Assembly (NCBI GenBank): GCA_963695645.1
Contig: CAVOHC010000012.1
Span: 124,001 to 188,000 of the forward strand
Reading direction: 5' to 3'
DNA from: DATBGO01 sp963695645
Lineage (GTDB): Bacteria; Actinomycetota; Actinomycetes; Streptosporangiales; Streptosporangiaceae
DNA: 64,000 nucleotides
A program made the position numbers and the translations under genes. Below, in pieces: positions 25,327 to 33,182 of this stretch; position 1 is the stretch's first letter, and each line of letters begins with the position of its first letter. The notes beneath the pieces were generated by a model, which saw only the letters and a list, made by a program, of their open reading frames with translations, was not told the origin of the DNA and ran no database searches.

Positions 25327-25340
25327 GGGTCGAAGGTCCT
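25327..25340. promoter_or_regulatory. Second DosR-like box before the Usp operon
   Basis: GGGTC-GAAG-GTCCT, one mismatch per arm. Its start is 37 bases from the start of the box at 25290 and it ends 82 bases before the first gene. Confidence 0.45.
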
Positions 25341-25421
25341 GCCCGATCGGGCCGCATTGCTCCTGACGAATGTTGGCGGCGTCAGCGACGCTGAATAGTA
25401 CGGCGCAGCTGGAGGTGGATC

Positions 25422-25940
25422 ATGAGCGATGGGCAGGCCTGGCCCGGCCGGGGTGCGCGTGTCGTCGTCGGAGTCGACGGTTCCCCCAGCTCGCTGGCGG
25501 CACTTCGGCGGGCGGCCTACCAGGCCCGCAATCGCGGTGCCAGCCTGGACATCGTCTTTGTCATCCCGGCAGCCGCCAACGCGGCAGCGGAGGCATCCGG
25601 CTACGAGATGCTGGACTTGACAGTCAGGAACGCGGCCCCGCACGGGCTCGACGCGCCGGCCGATCGCATCGTTGCCCGCGGCGAGCCGGCCGAGGCGCTG
25701 GTGCGCCTGAGCGCCGCCGCCGAGTTGCTGGTGATCGGCGCTCGCATGCACTCCGAGTACGGAAACCTGCTGGGCGGCGACGTGGTGCCGTATTGCCTCG
25801 GCCACGCTAGCTGCCCTGTTGACATATGTGCTGATCAGCGCGCTCGTGCGGGTCAGCAGGCAGGGCCGGCCCACGCGGCGGCGGCGCCGGCCGCCGCGGC
25901 GCCCCGGGTGGCGCGCGGATCCGGAACCGACGCGCCGTGA
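25422..25940 (+). CDS. Universal stress protein with a degenerate nucleotide-binding motif
   Basis: A Usp of 172 residues with a C-terminal alanine-rich tail of about 25. The fold start RVVVGVDGSPSSLAALRRA is normal, but the G-2x-G-9x-G-S/T motif is replaced by GARMHSEYGNLLGGD, so ATP binding is doubtful. It heads the plus-strand operon Usp, Usp, DUF1918, acyl-CoA ligase/GNAT, Usp, Rv1733c-like. Two DosR-like boxes lie upstream and a GGAGGTGG site precedes the ATG. Its last 4 bases overlap the next Usp start (ATGA or GTGA style), so the two are coupled. Confidence 0.85.
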   Translation: MSDGQAWPGRGARVVVGVDGSPSSLAALRRAAYQARNRGASLDIVFVIPAAANAAAEASGYEMLDLTVRNAAPHGLDAPADRIVARGEPAEALVRLSAAAELLVIGARMHSEYGNLLGGDVVPYCLGHASCPVDICADQRARAGQQAGPAHAAAAPAAAAPRVARGSGTDAP

Positions 25941-26572
25941 CGACGACATCCGTGCCGCTGACTGAACCGGTCCCAGACGGAGAGACACCGGTGGCGAGCG
26001 GCGCCGCGGCAGCTGGCACGGCGCGGCGAGTCATTGTCGGCATCGATGACACCCCGTCCGGACAGGCCGCGCTGCGCTGGGCGGTCCGCAGAGCCTCCGC
26101 AGACGGAGCCCGGCTGATCGCAGTCCGGGCCTGGGCGCTTGGGCTCCCCAGGCATGGCGGCCGCCGCCACCGGCACCTGGACCGGAGTCCGGTCGTTTTT
26201 ACGTTCGCCGGCGACAGCCAGCGCGCGGCGGCTACCGCCCTGGTCCGGCGGGCGTTCCGGCGGGCGGTTGGCGTTGTCCCAGCTGCTATCGCCGCGGAGA
26301 TCGAGGTGCCGGAGGGCGACCCTGCTGTTGTGCTGACGCAGATCGCGGTGGCGGACGGGGATCTGCTCGTGCTCGGCGATCAGTATGGCTCCAGCTTGAA
26401 GCGGATCGTGCACGGCTCGGTGAGCCACTATTGCACTGCTCATTCGAAATGTCCAGTTGTTATCATCTCGCCAGCTAGCGCCGAATATGACGGGCCGGCG
26501 AAGAGCGCTGAAATCCGCCCCAGCCGGGGACTTGAATTGCCGGACGATGCGCAGGTTAGGGGAGCGTCATGA
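25937..26572 (+). CDS. Universal stress protein, long form, with altered nucleotide motif
   Basis: A Usp of 211 residues. About 30 residues of N-terminal linker precede RRVIVGIDDTPSGQAALRW. The signature reads GDQYGSSLKRIVHGS; the second glycine of G-2x-G is Tyr, so nucleotide binding may be weak. A C-terminal extension of about 30 residues follows the last strand. The start is a GTG overlapping the previous stop, an arrangement suggesting the two Usps are made in equal amounts and may pair as a heterodimer. That pairing is inferred only from gene order and coupling. Confidence 0.83.
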   Translation: MTTTSVPLTEPVPDGETPVASGAAAAGTARRVIVGIDDTPSGQAALRWAVRRASADGARLIAVRAWALGLPRHGGRRHRHLDRSPVVFTFAGDSQRAAATALVRRAFRRAVGVVPAAIAAEIEVPEGDPAVVLTQIAVADGDLLVLGDQYGSSLKRIVHGSVSHYCTAHSKCPVVIISPASAEYDGPAKSAEIRPSRGLELPDDAQVRGAS

Positions 26573-26784
26573 GAGCCCGGGTGGGTGACCGGCTAGTCAT
26601 CGACGATGGCAACAACAGGGTTGGCATTGTCATGAGCGTCCTCGGCAAGGACGGATCGCCGCCTTATGTCATCAAATGGCTTGGCGATGGGCATGTTGCT
26701 ATGGTATTTCCCGATCAGTACGCTCGTGTGGTTCCTGGCGGGCACCCGGCAGGCCTGCTCCTCGAGACGGAGCCCGAACAGTGA
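26569..26784 (+). CDS. DUF1918 family small protein
   Basis: A small SH3-like beta-barrel protein of 71 residues, MRARVGDRLVIDDG at the start and PPYVIKWLGDGH in the centre, both typical of DUF1918. It overlaps the upstream Usp gene by 4 bases and the downstream ligase gene by 4 bases. DUF1918 proteins are widespread in actinobacteria and often sit in stress clusters, but no biochemical role is established. Coupling in the operon suggests it accompanies the acyl-CoA ligase/acetyltransferase. Confidence 0.88.
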   Translation: MRARVGDRLVIDDGNNRVGIVMSVLGKDGSPPYVIKWLGDGHVAMVFPDQYARVVPGGHPAGLLLETEPEQ

Positions 26785-29540
26785 CAATGCCCCTGGCCAC
26801 CGCGCCTGCCGCCACCGCGACCTACGCGTTGCTCACCGACGGCAGCACCATCGAGATCCGCCCGGCCAGCCCGGGCGACGTCGATTCGGTGCGCGACATG
26901 CACGCGGCGATGTCCCCTGACAACATGTACCTGCGATTCTTCAGCCTCAGCCCGAGCGCTGCCCAGCAGGAGGCGCAGCGCGTCTGCCGTGCGCCCGGTC
27001 CCGACCATGCGGCACTGCTGGCGTGGCAGGAGGGGACGCTGGTCGGTGTCGCGAGCTACGAGCCGACGGGCAAGGAACGCGCCGCCGAGATCGCCTTCGC
27101 CGTCTCGGACGAGATGCACGGCCGAGGGGTGGCCACCTTGCTGCTTGAGCACCTGGTATCGATCGCCCGGCGCAGGAAGCTGGAGTTCTTCACCGCGGAG
27201 GCGCTCGCGGATAACACCTCGATGCTCAGGGTCTTCGCCGATGCCGGCCTGCCGGTGGAGCGGCAGAACGCCGACGGCGTGGTGGAGCTGACCTTCCCGC
27301 TCCCTGGCGGTGAGACCGACCGGCGCCTCGATGACTACCTGGAATCGGTGGCGATCCGGGAGAGCCGGGCGGACGTTGCCAGCATGCGGCACCTGCTGCA
27401 GCCGGCCTCGGTTGCCGTGATCGGCGCGAGCCGCCGCCGCGGAACCGTCGGCCGCTCCATCCTGCGCAACATAGTGACCTGCGGGTTCGTGGGGAATGTC
27501 TATGCGGTGAACCCGCACGGCCGGTCCATGGAGGGCGTCCCGTGCGTGACGTCGATCGCGGACCTGCCCGAGCCGGTGGACATGGCAGTGATCGCAGTGC
27601 CGACGGCGGCTGTCGCCGGGGTTGCGGCAGCGTGCGGGCAGCGGGGAGTCAAAACGCTGGTAGTGATCACCGCGGGCCTGGGCACCGAAGGCGCCGACCT
27701 GCTGGCGATCTGCCGCCGCTACGGCATGCGCCTGGTGGGCCCCAACTGCTTCGGTATCGCCGTGCCCAGGATCGGCCTGGACGCGACCTTCATAGCCAGG
27801 CATCCAGCGGCTGGTTCAGCCGGCCTGGTGGCCCAGTCGGGCGGCGTGGGCATGGCCCTGCTGGAGCACCTGTCCAGACTCGGCATCGGCATATCCTCCT
27901 TCGCGTCTATCGGCGACAAATACGACGTATCAAGCAATGACATGCTCATGTGGTGGGACCATGACACCGCGACGAGGCTCGCGGTCTTGTACGTGGAGTC
28001 CTTCGGCAATCCGCGTGCCTTCGCCCGCACCGCACGCCGCGTCGGGCAGCGGCTGCCGGTGCTGACCGTCGTGTCCGGCCGGTCGGCGGCCGGCCAGCGG
28101 GCAGCGGCCGGCCAGCGGGCAGCGGCCGGCTACACGGCAGCCGCCGCCACGCCGCTGGTCAACCAGCAAGCACTCTTCGGCCAGGCCGGCGTCATCGCCG
28201 TACCCAGCCTGGGCGAGCTGATCGAAGCCGCGGCCCTGATTGCCTGCCAGCCGCTTCCGGCCGGCAACCGGGTGGCGATCGTGTCCAACGCGGGCGGCGC
28301 AGGCGTGCTCGCCGCCGACGCCTGCGGCGACAACGGGCTGCACGTGGCCACGCTCAGCGGCACGACCCAGCGCAAGCTAGCCAAGCTGCTGCCGAAGGGT
28401 TCCGTGGTCACCGGGCCGGTAGACGCCACCGCCGCCGTCAGCCTCGATGCCTTCCGCGCCTGCCTCGAAGAGGTGGCGGCCGATGACGGCGTCGATGCCG
28501 TGCTTGTGGTCACCGTTCCGACCGCCATCTGTGACCTGCGCCGGTCGATCGGCTCCCTCGAGGTGGTCAAGCCGCTGGCGGTGGCGCTGCTTGAGCAGCC
28601 CGAGACCGTCCGGCTGCTGCCCACGGATGGCTCTGACCAGCGAGCCGTCGACGGCACGCTGCTCGCGCCCGGGGGCGGCCGCCCGCACGGCATCGCTGCC
28701 GTGCCCTCCTACGCCTATCCGGAGGATGCGGCGCGGGCCCTCGGCCACGCGACCAGGTACCAGCTCTGGCGTAGCAGGCGCCGGGGCACCCTGCCGGATT
28801 TCACCGGGGTGCGCCTCGAGCAGGCGCGGGCTGTCATCTCCCGGTTTCTGGCAGCGAACCCGGCCGGCGGGTGGCTGCCCGCCAGCCAGGCGGTCGAGTT
28901 GCTGGCGTGCTACCAGATCCCGGTGGTCGCCAGCACGCTCGTTGCCGATGAGGACGAGGCCGTTAGCGCCGCGACCGGACTCGGCGGGCCCGTCGTGCTG
29001 AAGGCACAGGCGGAGGGCCTCGTGCGCAAGACCGACGCAGGCGCGGTCAAGCTGGATCTGCATGGCGAGCAGGAGGTCCGCGAGGCCTACCAGAAGCTCG
29101 AGACCGCTTTCGGGGACCGCCTGCGCGGGGTGATCGTGCAGCCGATGCTGGCCGAAGGCGTCGAGGTCCTGATCGGTCTCGTGCAGGAGCCGGTGTTCGG
29201 CCCGCTGGTCGTGTTCGGGCTTGGCGGCATGGCTACCGAGGTCCTCGGCGACCGTGCGGCCAGGCTGACTCCGCTGACCGACGCGGACGCGAAGGAGCTC
29301 ATCAGGTCGGTGAAGGGGGCGCCGTTGCTGTTCGGCCACCGTGGCAGCCCGGCGGTGGACACCGGATCGCTGACCGACACGCTGCTCAAGGTCTCGTGCG
29401 TCGCCGACGACTTCCCCGAGGTGGCCGAGCTCGACCTCAACCCCGTCATAGCGCGCTATGACGGGGCCCAGGCAGTAGACGTCCGGGTCCGGATCAGCCC
29501 GGCAGAGGCGCGGGATCCGTTCCTGCGCAAGCTGCGCTGA
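26781..29540 (+). CDS. GNAT acetyltransferase fused to ADP-forming acyl-CoA ligase (PatA-like)
   Basis: A protein of about 919 residues. Residues 15-165 are a GNAT domain (IRPASPGDVDSVRDMHAAM, then a GRGVATLLLEHL acetyl-CoA site). Residues 195-320 are a CoA-binding domain (VAVIGASRRRGTVGRSILR), followed by succinyl-CoA-synthetase flavodoxin-like domains, and at about 680-900 an ATP-grasp domain. In Streptomyces, GNAT-ligase fusions (Pat) acetylate acetyl-CoA synthetase. The start is taken as the GTG at 26781 overlapping the DUF1918 stop; the ATG at 26787 is also possible. Residues near 475-490 hold a short repeat (AAAGQR). Acetate or propionate as substrate is inferred. Confidence 0.85.
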   Translation: MTMPLATAPAATATYALLTDGSTIEIRPASPGDVDSVRDMHAAMSPDNMYLRFFSLSPSAAQQEAQRVCRAPGPDHAALLAWQEGTLVGVASYEPTGKERAAEIAFAVSDEMHGRGVATLLLEHLVSIARRRKLEFFTAEALADNTSMLRVFADAGLPVERQNADGVVELTFPLPGGETDRRLDDYLESVAIRESRADVASMRHLLQPASVAVIGASRRRGTVGRSILRNIVTCGFVGNVYAVNPHGRSMEGVPCVTSIADLPEPVDMAVIAVPTAAVAGVAAACGQRGVKTLVVITAGLGTEGADLLAICRRYGMRLVGPNCFGIAVPRIGLDATFIARHPAAGSAGLVAQSGGVGMALLEHLSRLGIGISSFASIGDKYDVSSNDMLMWWDHDTATRLAVLYVESFGNPRAFARTARRVGQRLPVLTVVSGRSAAGQRAAAGQRAAAGYTAAAATPLVNQQALFGQAGVIAVPSLGELIEAAALIACQPLPAGNRVAIVSNAGGAGVLAADACGDNGLHVATLSGTTQRKLAKLLPKGSVVTGPVDATAAVSLDAFRACLEEVAADDGVDAVLVVTVPTAICDLRRSIGSLEVVKPLAVALLEQPETVRLLPTDGSDQRAVDGTLLAPGGGRPHGIAAVPSYAYPEDAARALGHATRYQLWRSRRRGTLPDFTGVRLEQARAVISRFLAANPAGGWLPASQAVELLACYQIPVVASTLVADEDEAVSAATGLGGPVVLKAQAEGLVRKTDAGAVKLDLHGEQEVREAYQKLETAFGDRLRGVIVQPMLAEGVEVLIGLVQEPVFGPLVVFGLGGMATEVLGDRAARLTPLTDADAKELIRSVKGAPLLFGHRGSPAVDTGSLTDTLLKVSCVADDFPEVAELDLNPVIARYDGAQAVDVRVRISPAEARDPFLRKLR

Positions 29541-29577
29541 GCCGGTCCGGCGGCAGACGAGGAGGGAGCTGAGGAAG

Positions 29578-30030
29578 ATGTCAGCACAAGGTGGCGATGC
29601 TCCCCGCATCGTGGTCGGAGCCGATGGGTCGCCGGCGTCACGGACGGCCCTCCGCTGGGCGGTACGGCAGGCTGAGCTCACCGGTGCCATCGTTCACGCG
29701 GTCATCGCCTGGCAGAGCCCGGTCGCCACCGGCGGCTACGCCTGGGCACCTGTTGCCTTGCTGGACAGCACCGATATGCACGAGGCGGCTGAGAAAGCCC
29801 TCGCAGATGAGATCGGCGAGGTCGTCGGCGCCCGCAGCGACGTCCGCCTGCGGCCAGAGGCGATCGAGGGCAATCCGGCCCAGGTACTTATCGGGGCCTC
29901 GGCCGGAGCTGACCTGCTGGTCGTGGGCAGCCGCGGGCACGGCGGGTTCGCCGGGGCATTGCTCGGCTCGGTGAGCCAGCACTGCGTGCGCCACGCGGAC
30001 TGCCCCGTGCTGATCGTCCGCGCTGGCTAA
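29578..30030 (+). CDS. Universal stress protein (single UspA domain)
   Basis: A Usp of 150 residues. The N-terminal RIVVGADGSPASRTALRWA and the intact signature GSRGHGGFAGALLGS indicate a nucleotide-binding Usp. It follows the acyl-CoA ligase gene after 37 bases, with GAGGAAG before the ATG, and belongs to the plus-strand operon starting at 25422. In contrast to the two Usps heading that operon, its binding motif is complete. Confidence 0.9.
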   Translation: MSAQGGDAPRIVVGADGSPASRTALRWAVRQAELTGAIVHAVIAWQSPVATGGYAWAPVALLDSTDMHEAAEKALADEIGEVVGARSDVRLRPEAIEGNPAQVLIGASAGADLLVVGSRGHGGFAGALLGSVSQHCVRHADCPVLIVRAG

Positions 30031-30070
30031 CGGCGATGTGACCGCGGCGGCTTGAGCGGAGGTGGACGCG

Positions 30071-30655
30071 ATGAACCGGAGGCTGCGGCTCGCCCGGTTG
30101 CTCGGGCTAGACGGTAACCCGCTGCGGCGCGGCACCGACCGGCTGCAGACCGCCATCGTGATCGGGCTCTGCGCGTTGTTCCTGATCAGCGCGCCGCTGC
30201 TCGCGACGGCGGCCGCGCGGCGGACGCACCAGGCTGGGCTGGCGCAGCAGCGTGCCGAGCAGGCCTGGCATCAGGTATGGGCGGTCGCGCTGCAGCCGGC
30301 GCCGCCAGCGGACCAGTACGCCGCCCAGTGGGCGGAGCCCGGTGTGCTAGCCAGGTGGGCGGCACCGGGCGGCACCAAGCGGGTCGGCGAGATCCTGGCG
30401 CCTGCGGGCCTGGCTTCCGGGCAGTCGGTGCGGATCTGGGTGAACGCCTCCGGATGGCAGACCACCCGCCCGCCGCTGTCGGCCAGGCAGCTGACGACCA
30501 GGGTCATCGGCGTGGCGGCGCTGGCGGTCATCCTCCTCGCGGTCGCCTTGCTCGGCATCGGCTGGCTGGCGCGCTGCCTGCTGAACCGGCGCAAGCTCGC
30601 CGACTGGGAGGCGGCCTGGACCTCGGTCGAGCCGCAATGGAGCAGGCAGCTTTAG
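30071..30655 (+). CDS. Rv1733c-like two-helix membrane protein
   Basis: A protein of 194 residues with two membrane helices at about 30-50 and 145-170, enclosing an extracytoplasmic domain of about 95 residues rich in Ala/Trp/Gln. The N-terminal basic segment LRLARLLGLDGNPLRRGTDR matches Rv1733c-type proteins, which are DosR-regulated membrane proteins of unknown function. Start choice: the ATG at 30071 has GGAGG 8 bases upstream; a GTG at 30062 is also in frame. It closes the operon and converges with the cyclic-nucleotide-binding gene. Confidence 0.78.
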   Translation: MNRRLRLARLLGLDGNPLRRGTDRLQTAIVIGLCALFLISAPLLATAAARRTHQAGLAQQRAEQAWHQVWAVALQPAPPADQYAAQWAEPGVLARWAAPGGTKRVGEILAPAGLASGQSVRIWVNASGWQTTRPPLSARQLTTRVIGVAALAVILLAVALLGIGWLARCLLNRRKLADWEAAWTSVEPQWSRQL

Positions 30656-30698
30656 CCGCCGGCGCTGCGGGCAATCACGGCGGTAGCTGCTGGCTGGC

Positions 30699-31172
30699 TC
30701 ACGGCAGTAGCTCTGGGTGGGCGCAGGCTTCAAGCAGCCGGTCCCTGGTGGCCTGCAGCCGGCGCACCACCACGGTGATGAACCGCCGGTTGAGCTCGAA
30801 GCAGAGTGCCGGGTCGGCGGCGCAGGCCTCCCGGACGGCCCGGCCGTCCAGCTCGAACGCCTGCATCGGCGAAGTGGTCACCGCGCCGAACCGCCACTGG
30901 TAGGGGGGCATCAGCCAGGACAGCCCGATGACGTCGCCGCGGCCCAGCGTCTCGATGATCACCCGGCCGCGCCCTGGCACCATCGCGTCCAGCGCCACCC
31001 CGCCGGCGTCGATCAGCCAGAACTTGTCGGCGGTCGCCCCTTCCTCGAACAGCCGGTGCTTGGCCGGCACCGTGATGTGCCGGGCCAGCCCGGCCAGGAC
31101 CGCTATCTCATCGGCTGGCAAGCCGCGCATAAACGGTTGCGCCGCGAGAATGGACTGCTCCTGGATGGTCAC
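30699..31172 (-). CDS. Stand-alone cyclic-nucleotide-binding domain protein
   Basis: A protein of 157 residues, a Crp-like beta-roll with no DNA-binding domain. It shares with the hydrogenase-operon paralogue at 14333 the core segments KFWLIDAGGVALD, IETLGRGDVIGLSW and the C-terminal helix FITVVVRRLQATRDRLL. Such short proteins may sense cAMP or another ligand and act on a partner protein. It is monocistronic, downstream of ackA on the same strand, and has its own DosR-like box about 100 bases upstream. Ligand and partner unknown. Confidence 0.82.
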   Translation of the reverse strand: MTIQEQSILAAQPFMRGLPADEIAVLAGLARHITVPAKHRLFEEGATADKFWLIDAGGVALDAMVPGRGRVIIETLGRGDVIGLSWLMPPYQWRFGAVTTSPMQAFELDGRAVREACAADPALCFELNRRFITVVVRRLQATRDRLLEACAHPELLP

Positions 31173-31272
31173 GTGGCATGCTCCCGCCTGGTAGCCGCGG
31201 CGCCGCGCAGCCGCTGCCGCGCGGCCCGCTCATACCTATTCCCAGGTTTGCTGTTCGCAGGTCAAGCGGCCA

Positions 31273-31286
31273 GGGACCAATGTCAC
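31273..31286. promoter_or_regulatory. DosR-like box upstream of the cyclic-nucleotide-binding gene
   Basis: GGGAC-CAAT-GTCAC has a perfect left arm and a right arm with one mismatch. It is 100 bases upstream of the start on the minus strand. Confidence 0.55.
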
Positions 31287-31307
31287 GGACAGCGAGGCGG
31301 AACGTCG

Positions 31308-32432
31308 CTATCGCGCTTGCGGCGCGGCTGCTAGCACCTCGCGGGCCTGGCGGGCGACCTCTATGTCCTCTCGCGCGGCGATGACCAGGGTACGGACGGC
31401 CGCGCCTGGCCCGGTGATCTCCGTGTCCGCCGTGGCGTCCGCATTGCGGGCCGGATCGATCGCAATGCCGAGGAAGGCCATCCCGGCAGCGGCAGCGGCC
31501 CGCACATCGGGCTGGTGCTCGCCGATGCCGCCGGTGAAGACGATCGCGTCAAGGCCGTCCATGGCGGCGGCCATCGCGGCGATCTCGCTGCGCAGCCGGT
31601 GGGCGTGAACGTCGACGGCCAGCTTCGCGTCCGGGCTGCCGCCCCGGGCGGCCTCGGCCACCAGCCGCATGTCGCCGGAGCCAGTCGGCAGGCCGGCCAG
31701 GCCGGCCAGGCCGGCGGCGAAGTCCAGGCCGTCGGCGAGTTCGTCCAGGCTGAGCCCGCCATGGCGGAGCAGCCAGATGAGCAGCCCGGGGTCGACGCTC
31801 CCGCACCTGGTGGCCATCACAAGGCCCTCGAGCGGGGTAAAGCCCATGGTGGTATCCATGGACCGGCCGCCACAGATGGCCGCGAGCGAAGACCCGGCTC
31901 CGAGATGGCAGGTCACCACGCGAAGCCGGTCGGGGCTGATTTTCATGAGCTCCGCGCTGCGGCGCGCGGCATAGGAATGCGAGAGCCCGTGGAAGCCGTA
32001 GCGCCGCAGGCCGAACCGGCCGATCCAGGCGTTCGGCAGCGCGTAGGTCGCCGCAGCGGCGGGCATCCCGGCGTGAAAGGCCGTGTCGAAGCAGGCAACC
32101 TCCGGCACTCCGGGCAGCGCCGCGCGGGTGGCCTCGATCCCGGCGAGCGCGCGCGGCTGATGCAGCGGCGCGAGATCGGTGAGGCCGGCGATGGCCCCGG
32201 CCACCGAGTCGTCGATCACCGTCGCCCCGGTGAACCGGCTGCCGCCGTGGACCACCCGGTGGCCGACCGCGTCGACGCTGTCCAGGCTGCCGAGGAACTC
32301 TGTCAGCGCGGCAGCGGCCGGGTCGCCGTCCCAGGCATCAAGCTCAAGGTCGGTGACCGTCTCGTCGCCGGGGCCGAGGACCCGCAGCTTGAGGCTGCTC
32401 GACCCGGCATTGACCACCAGGACGCTCGTCAT
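31308..32432 (-). CDS. ackA: Acetate kinase
   Basis: An acetate kinase of 374 residues, slightly shorter than the usual about 400. It has VLVVNAGSSSLKLRVL at the N-terminus, GHRVVHGG, DTAFHAGMP, RYGFHGLSH, CHLGAGSSLAAI and FTGGIGEHQ, all family landmarks. It makes ATP from acetyl-phosphate, or the reverse. No phosphotransacetylase gene is in the window. It lies 21 bases after a Usp gene on the same strand, so the two form an operon, divergent from arcA. In hypoxia it may provide substrate-level ATP. Confidence 0.92.
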   Translation of the reverse strand: MTSVLVVNAGSSSLKLRVLGPGDETVTDLELDAWDGDPAAAALTEFLGSLDSVDAVGHRVVHGGSRFTGATVIDDSVAGAIAGLTDLAPLHQPRALAGIEATRAALPGVPEVACFDTAFHAGMPAAAATYALPNAWIGRFGLRRYGFHGLSHSYAARRSAELMKISPDRLRVVTCHLGAGSSLAAICGGRSMDTTMGFTPLEGLVMATRCGSVDPGLLIWLLRHGGLSLDELADGLDFAAGLAGLAGLPTGSGDMRLVAEAARGGSPDAKLAVDVHAHRLRSEIAAMAAAMDGLDAIVFTGGIGEHQPDVRAAAAAGMAFLGIAIDPARNADATADTEITGPGAAVRTLVIAAREDIEVARQAREVLAAAPQAR

Positions 32433-32453
32433 GGTGTGGCTGGGCGCAGCGCG

Positions 32454-32903
32454 TCAGGGCCGGCTGCGGACGACGACCACCGGGCAGGTCGCATGGGTGA
32501 CGCAGTGTGTGCTGACCGAGCCGACCAGCATGCCGGTGAACGCGCCGCGCCCGCGGTGCCCGACGACCAGCAGGTCAGCGTCGCTGGATTCATCAAGCAG
32601 GACCTGAGCGGGATGCCCGTAGGCGATCTTGGTCTCGACCTTGTCCGCCGCGGGCCCCGGGAGCACCTTGGCGATGGCGGCCGAGATGCTGTCGCGGACG
32701 TGCTGCTCCGCCTCGGCCCTGACCGGCTCGGGCGCGACGCCTACCGGTGCCGTGCCTGCGGCTGCCGGAAAGTGCCAGGCAGCCACGGCCCGCAAGGTCG
32801 CGCCGACCGCGGTGGCGTACCTCGCCGCCCAGCTGAGCGCCGCGATCGATTCCTCCGAGCCGTCCACGCCGACCACGACCAGCTCCCGTGCGTCGCTGCT
32901 CAT
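32454..32903 (-). CDS. Universal stress protein (single UspA domain)
   Basis: A Usp of 149 residues with an intact ATP-binding signature GHRGRGAFTGMLVGS. It starts ELVVVGVDGSEESIAALSWA after a short N-terminal stretch. It is the first gene of a Usp-ackA operon and is divergent from arcA; the 279-base shared region has a perfect DosR-like box at 33105 and a weaker one at 33007. No clear long tail is present. Nucleotide binding is expected from the motif; the target is unknown. Confidence 0.9.
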   Translation of the reverse strand: MSSDARELVVVGVDGSEESIAALSWAARYATAVGATLRAVAAWHFPAAAGTAPVGVAPEPVRAEAEQHVRDSISAAIAKVLPGPAADKVETKIAYGHPAQVLLDESSDADLLVVGHRGRGAFTGMLVGSVSTHCVTHATCPVVVVRSRP

Positions 32904-33006
32904 CGCACTGCCTCCACTCTCTGCCCACCCGTGCCCCCGATGGCACCCGGCCAGTCGCAGGGCGCCATCATCAAATTATCGAATCCGGAGCTCAAAGGCG
33001 CGTCCA

Positions 33007-33020
33007 GAGTCATTAGTCCC
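33007..33020. promoter_or_regulatory. DosR-like box, weak left arm
   Basis: GAGTC-ATTA-GTCCC has a perfect right half-site; on the minus strand it reads GGGAC-TAAT-GACTC. It is 104 bases from the Usp start. Confidence 0.4.
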
Positions 33021-33104
33021 CGCAGTTACAGCGTCCTGGCCCTGCCACGGCCAGGCTGCCCGCGAGGTGCCCGGCCCCCTTTGTGCCTTTTGGGCCGGTT
33101 GGCG

Positions 33105-33118
33105 GGGACGTATGTCCC
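33105..33118. promoter_or_regulatory. Perfect DosR-like box upstream of arcA
   Basis: GGGAC-GTAT-GTCCC has complete 5-bp arms, identical to the DosR core arms. It ends 64 bases before the arcA start. Confidence 0.7.
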
Positions 33119-33182
33119 TACGACGGCATTCACCGCAGGGGCAACATCAGTGTGCTGTTCTCGCTGTGGGTAGGAAACGATC

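Noticed and set aside
33083..33096. A DosR-like box GTGCC-TTTT-GGGCC
   Set aside because: Too many mismatches in both arms; the perfect site at 33105 suffices.
31515..33173. A 552-codon frame on the plus strand covering ackA and the Usp gene
   Set aside because: Both genes on the minus strand are full length with clear motifs; the plus-strand product is repetitive and matches no family.
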